From assembly GCA_031285725.1 (NCBI GenBank), contig JAITVP010000148.1:1-32703 (forward strand): a stretch of DNA of 32,703 nt. The letters are read 5' to 3'. The stretch comes from Bacteroidales bacterium. Lineage in GTDB: Bacteria; Bacteroidota; Bacteroidia; Bacteroidales; WCHB1-69. Every line of letters begins with the position of its first letter. The first letter of the stretch is position 1. Under the pieces are notes generated by a model. That model saw only the letters and a program-made list of their open reading frames with translations. It did no database searches and had not been told where the DNA came from. Both the position numbers and the translations under genes were made by a program. This document shows, piece after piece, positions 31,037-32,703 of the stretch.

Positions 31037-32703
31037 TCATACCTGCTGCATCTCAAAAAATCGTCGATATTCCCCATTTAGCGTCATCAGTTCCAAGTGT
31101 GTGCCGGATTCGATGATTTGACCATGTTTCATGAAGAGGATGCGGTCGGCATTGCGGATTGTGGAAAGACGATGGGCGATGATGACGGCGGTTTTGCCTT
31201 GCAGCAACGTGTCCAATGCTTGTTGCACTGCGTATTCTGACTCATTGTCGAGGGCGGAGGTCGCTTCGTCCAAGATCAGGATTTGAGGGTTTTTGAGGAA
31301 CGTGCGGGCGATGCTGATCCGTTGGCGTTGCCCGCCGGAGAGTTTCAGGCCGCGGTCGCCAATCACGGTGTCATAACCGTCCGGCATATCGCTGATAAAC
31401 TGGTGGGCTTGCGCCATTTGCGCCGCTGTAACCACCTTCACCTTGTCTGTATTTTGTTCTCCGAAAGCGATGTTATTGAAAATAGTGTCGTTAAACAAGA
31501 TTGTGTCTTGGCTCACCATGCCAATCAAATCTCTCAGGTCTTTCAGTATTATCTTTTTATTGTTGATGTTATCAATCAAAATTTCACCATGCCGGATGTC
31601 GTAAAATCGGGGCAACAGATCCACCAATGTGGATTTCCCGCTACCGGATGGCCCGACTAAGGCTACTTTTTCTCCTTTTTTGATCACCATGTTGATGTTT
31701 CGTAGCACGTAGATCGGATTGCCACTCTGTTCACAATAGGGATCTTCCTGGTAGCTGAACGTCACGTTGTTGAAAACGATCGACTGGTCGAACGTGGCTT
31801 TCGGTTGCGCCGCAGAGGCGTTTTTGATCGCATTGTCGGTATCCATGATCATGGCGATGCGGTCGGCGGCAGCCTTCCCTTTCTGGATCGTGTAGTATGC
31901 CGTAACCAACTGTTTAGCAGGAGCTAACATCCGGGCGAAAATCAAGATGTATGCAGCGAAAATCTCCCCTTTGAACATCGGATCGGAAAATACAAACGAA
32001 GAACCGATAGCGAGGATAACCGCTAATGACAAAATACTGAGAAACTCAATCAACGGTGATCCCAATTCGTTGATACGATGTATTTTGGTAGATGCCCTAG
32101 TGTAATATTCGTTGTCTTGCTTGAAATTTTCCTCCGCTTGGTCAATGACGTTGTATCCCTTGATAATGCGCAACCCATTGATTGTTTCGTCAAACTTTGC
32201 GCTCATTTTTCCTAATACTTCTTGCGCTTTCGCCGCATTGCGCTTGATGCTCTTCCCGACGGTGGCGATGAGTAATCCGCTGAGTGGCAGCACCAATAGC
32301 GAAATGATAGTGAGTTTCACATTGACTGCAAACAGCGCAATTAACGAGAAAGCCAGCATGAATGGATCCCGGCAAAAGGTTTGGATGGAGGAGATGAACG
32401 ACCATTCTACCTCTTGCACATCAGTGCCCATGCGGTTCAACAAATCGCCTTTTTTGTATTTGGAAAAGAACGAGATGGGCAGAGAGATAATCTTGGCGTA
32501 GATGTCTTTCCGAAAATTCCGCAGCACACCCGAGCGGATTGGTGCCATACAAAAGAGGCTGAGGTAGCGGAATAGATTGGTGAGAAACGAAAAAACGATC
32601 ATAGTCAATCCGGTGGCGAATAATGTGAAAGCCTTGCCTTTCCAAGCGATTAACTGTCCCAGATAGTAATAGAATGTGTTGATGATGGATGAAGATGTCA
32701 GAG
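31037..32703 (-). CDS. MsbA-type ABC exporter (N-terminus beyond the window)
   Basis: This is a fused permease-ATPase exporter. The frame is open to the right edge of the window, so the true start lies outside; about 555 codons are visible. The visible membrane part includes several hydrophobic helices and the coupling-helix region FFSKYKKGDLLNRMGTDVQ. The ATPase has Walker A VGPSGSGKST, signature LSGGQRQRISIARTF, Walker B ILILDEATSALD and the His switch IIAHRLST. This is the lipid/drug exporter type (MsbA/LmrA-like); lipid A export is plausible given lpxB in the window but not shown. It ends in TGA 2 bp from ileS. Confidence 0.92.
   Translation of the reverse strand, partial: LTSSSIINTFYYYLGQLIAWKGKAFTLFATGLTMIVFSFLTNLFRYLSLFCMAPIRSGVLRNFRKDIYAKIISLPISFFSKYKKGDLLNRMGTDVQEVEWSFISSIQTFCRDPFMLAFSLIALFAVNVKLTIISLLVLPLSGLLIATVGKSIKRNAAKAQEVLGKMSAKFDETINGLRIIKGYNVIDQAEENFKQDNEYYTRASTKIHRINELGSPLIEFLSILSLAVILAIGSSFVFSDPMFKGEIFAAYILIFARMLAPAKQLVTAYYTIQKGKAAADRIAMIMDTDNAIKNASAAQPKATFDQSIVFNNVTFSYQEDPYCEQSGNPIYVLRNINMVIKKGEKVALVGPSGSGKSTLVDLLPRFYDIRHGEILIDNINNKKIILKDLRDLIGMVSQDTILFNDTIFNNIAFGEQNTDKVKVVTAAQMAQAHQFISDMPDGYDTVIGDRGLKLSGGQRQRISIARTFLKNPQILILDEATSALDNESEYAVQQALDTLLQGKTAVIIAHRLSTIRNADRILFMKHGQIIESGTHLELMTLNGEYRRFFEMQQV

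Noticed and set aside
1-32703. tRNA, rRNA genes or a CRISPR array
   Set aside because: No cloverleaf-type arms, conserved rRNA blocks or regularly spaced direct repeats were seen by eye; a tRNAscan/CRISPR search would be needed to be certain.

Overview
The window looks like chromosomal DNA of an anaerobic member of the Bacteroidetes, most likely Bacteroidales. The evidence is lipid A synthesis (lpxB), several TAnnTTTG-type -7 promoter elements close to start codons, a Bacteroidetes-type IS4 transposase remnant, DUF1573/TlpA-like secreted proteins, an NlpE-META lipoprotein and an NADH-linked trimeric [FeFe]-hydrogenase. No rRNA, tRNA or CRISPR array was recognised. The assignment rests on recognised motifs; no database search was possible.

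Layout. (1) 1-3310: AT-rich accessory DNA with a small 4-Cys protein, a stretch with no clear gene, then a Cys-tailed lipoprotein, a secreted thioredoxin-fold protein and a DUF1573 lipoprotein. (2) 3284-8797, minus strand: core genes lpxB, ettA, gpmA, panD, panC and a secreted thioredoxin-like protein. (3) 8800-11940: a second AT-rich island with an internally deleted IS4-type element, an S41-peptidase-like secreted protein and an ISAs1-type transposase fragment. (4) 11940-14462, plus strand: a LutA-like Cys-rich protein, peptidase E and a dihydroorotate-dehydrogenase-like protein. (5) 14497-22085, minus strand: a hydrogenase locus, in transcription order response regulator, hydC, hydB, hydA, Fe-S histidine kinase, response regulator, receiver-kinase hybrid. 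(6) 22444-25145: a truncated copy of the nlpE-like gene start, a GH29 fucosidase with an inserted PA14 domain, and the intact NlpE-META lipoprotein gene. (7) 25156-32703: penicillin-binding protein 1A, ileS and an MsbA-type ABC exporter cut by the window edge.

The most striking region is the hydrogenase locus. HydA is interrupted by one in-frame TAG exactly between its Fe-S relay domain and its H-cluster domain, and the catalytic motifs beyond the stop are intact. The next gene is a sensor kinase that appears to have lost an internal hydrogenase-like domain and one ferredoxin cysteine. The locus may be decaying, may be a natural split enzyme, may use read-through, or may contain a base error. 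Four signalling proteins bracket the enzyme, which suggests redox or H2-responsive control.

The best candidate for a little-described system is the secreted thiol cassette at 1047-3310: a lipoprotein with a six-Cys tail, a dedicated thioredoxin-fold protein with CIPC, and a DUF1573 lipoprotein, with a strong terminator between the first two genes.
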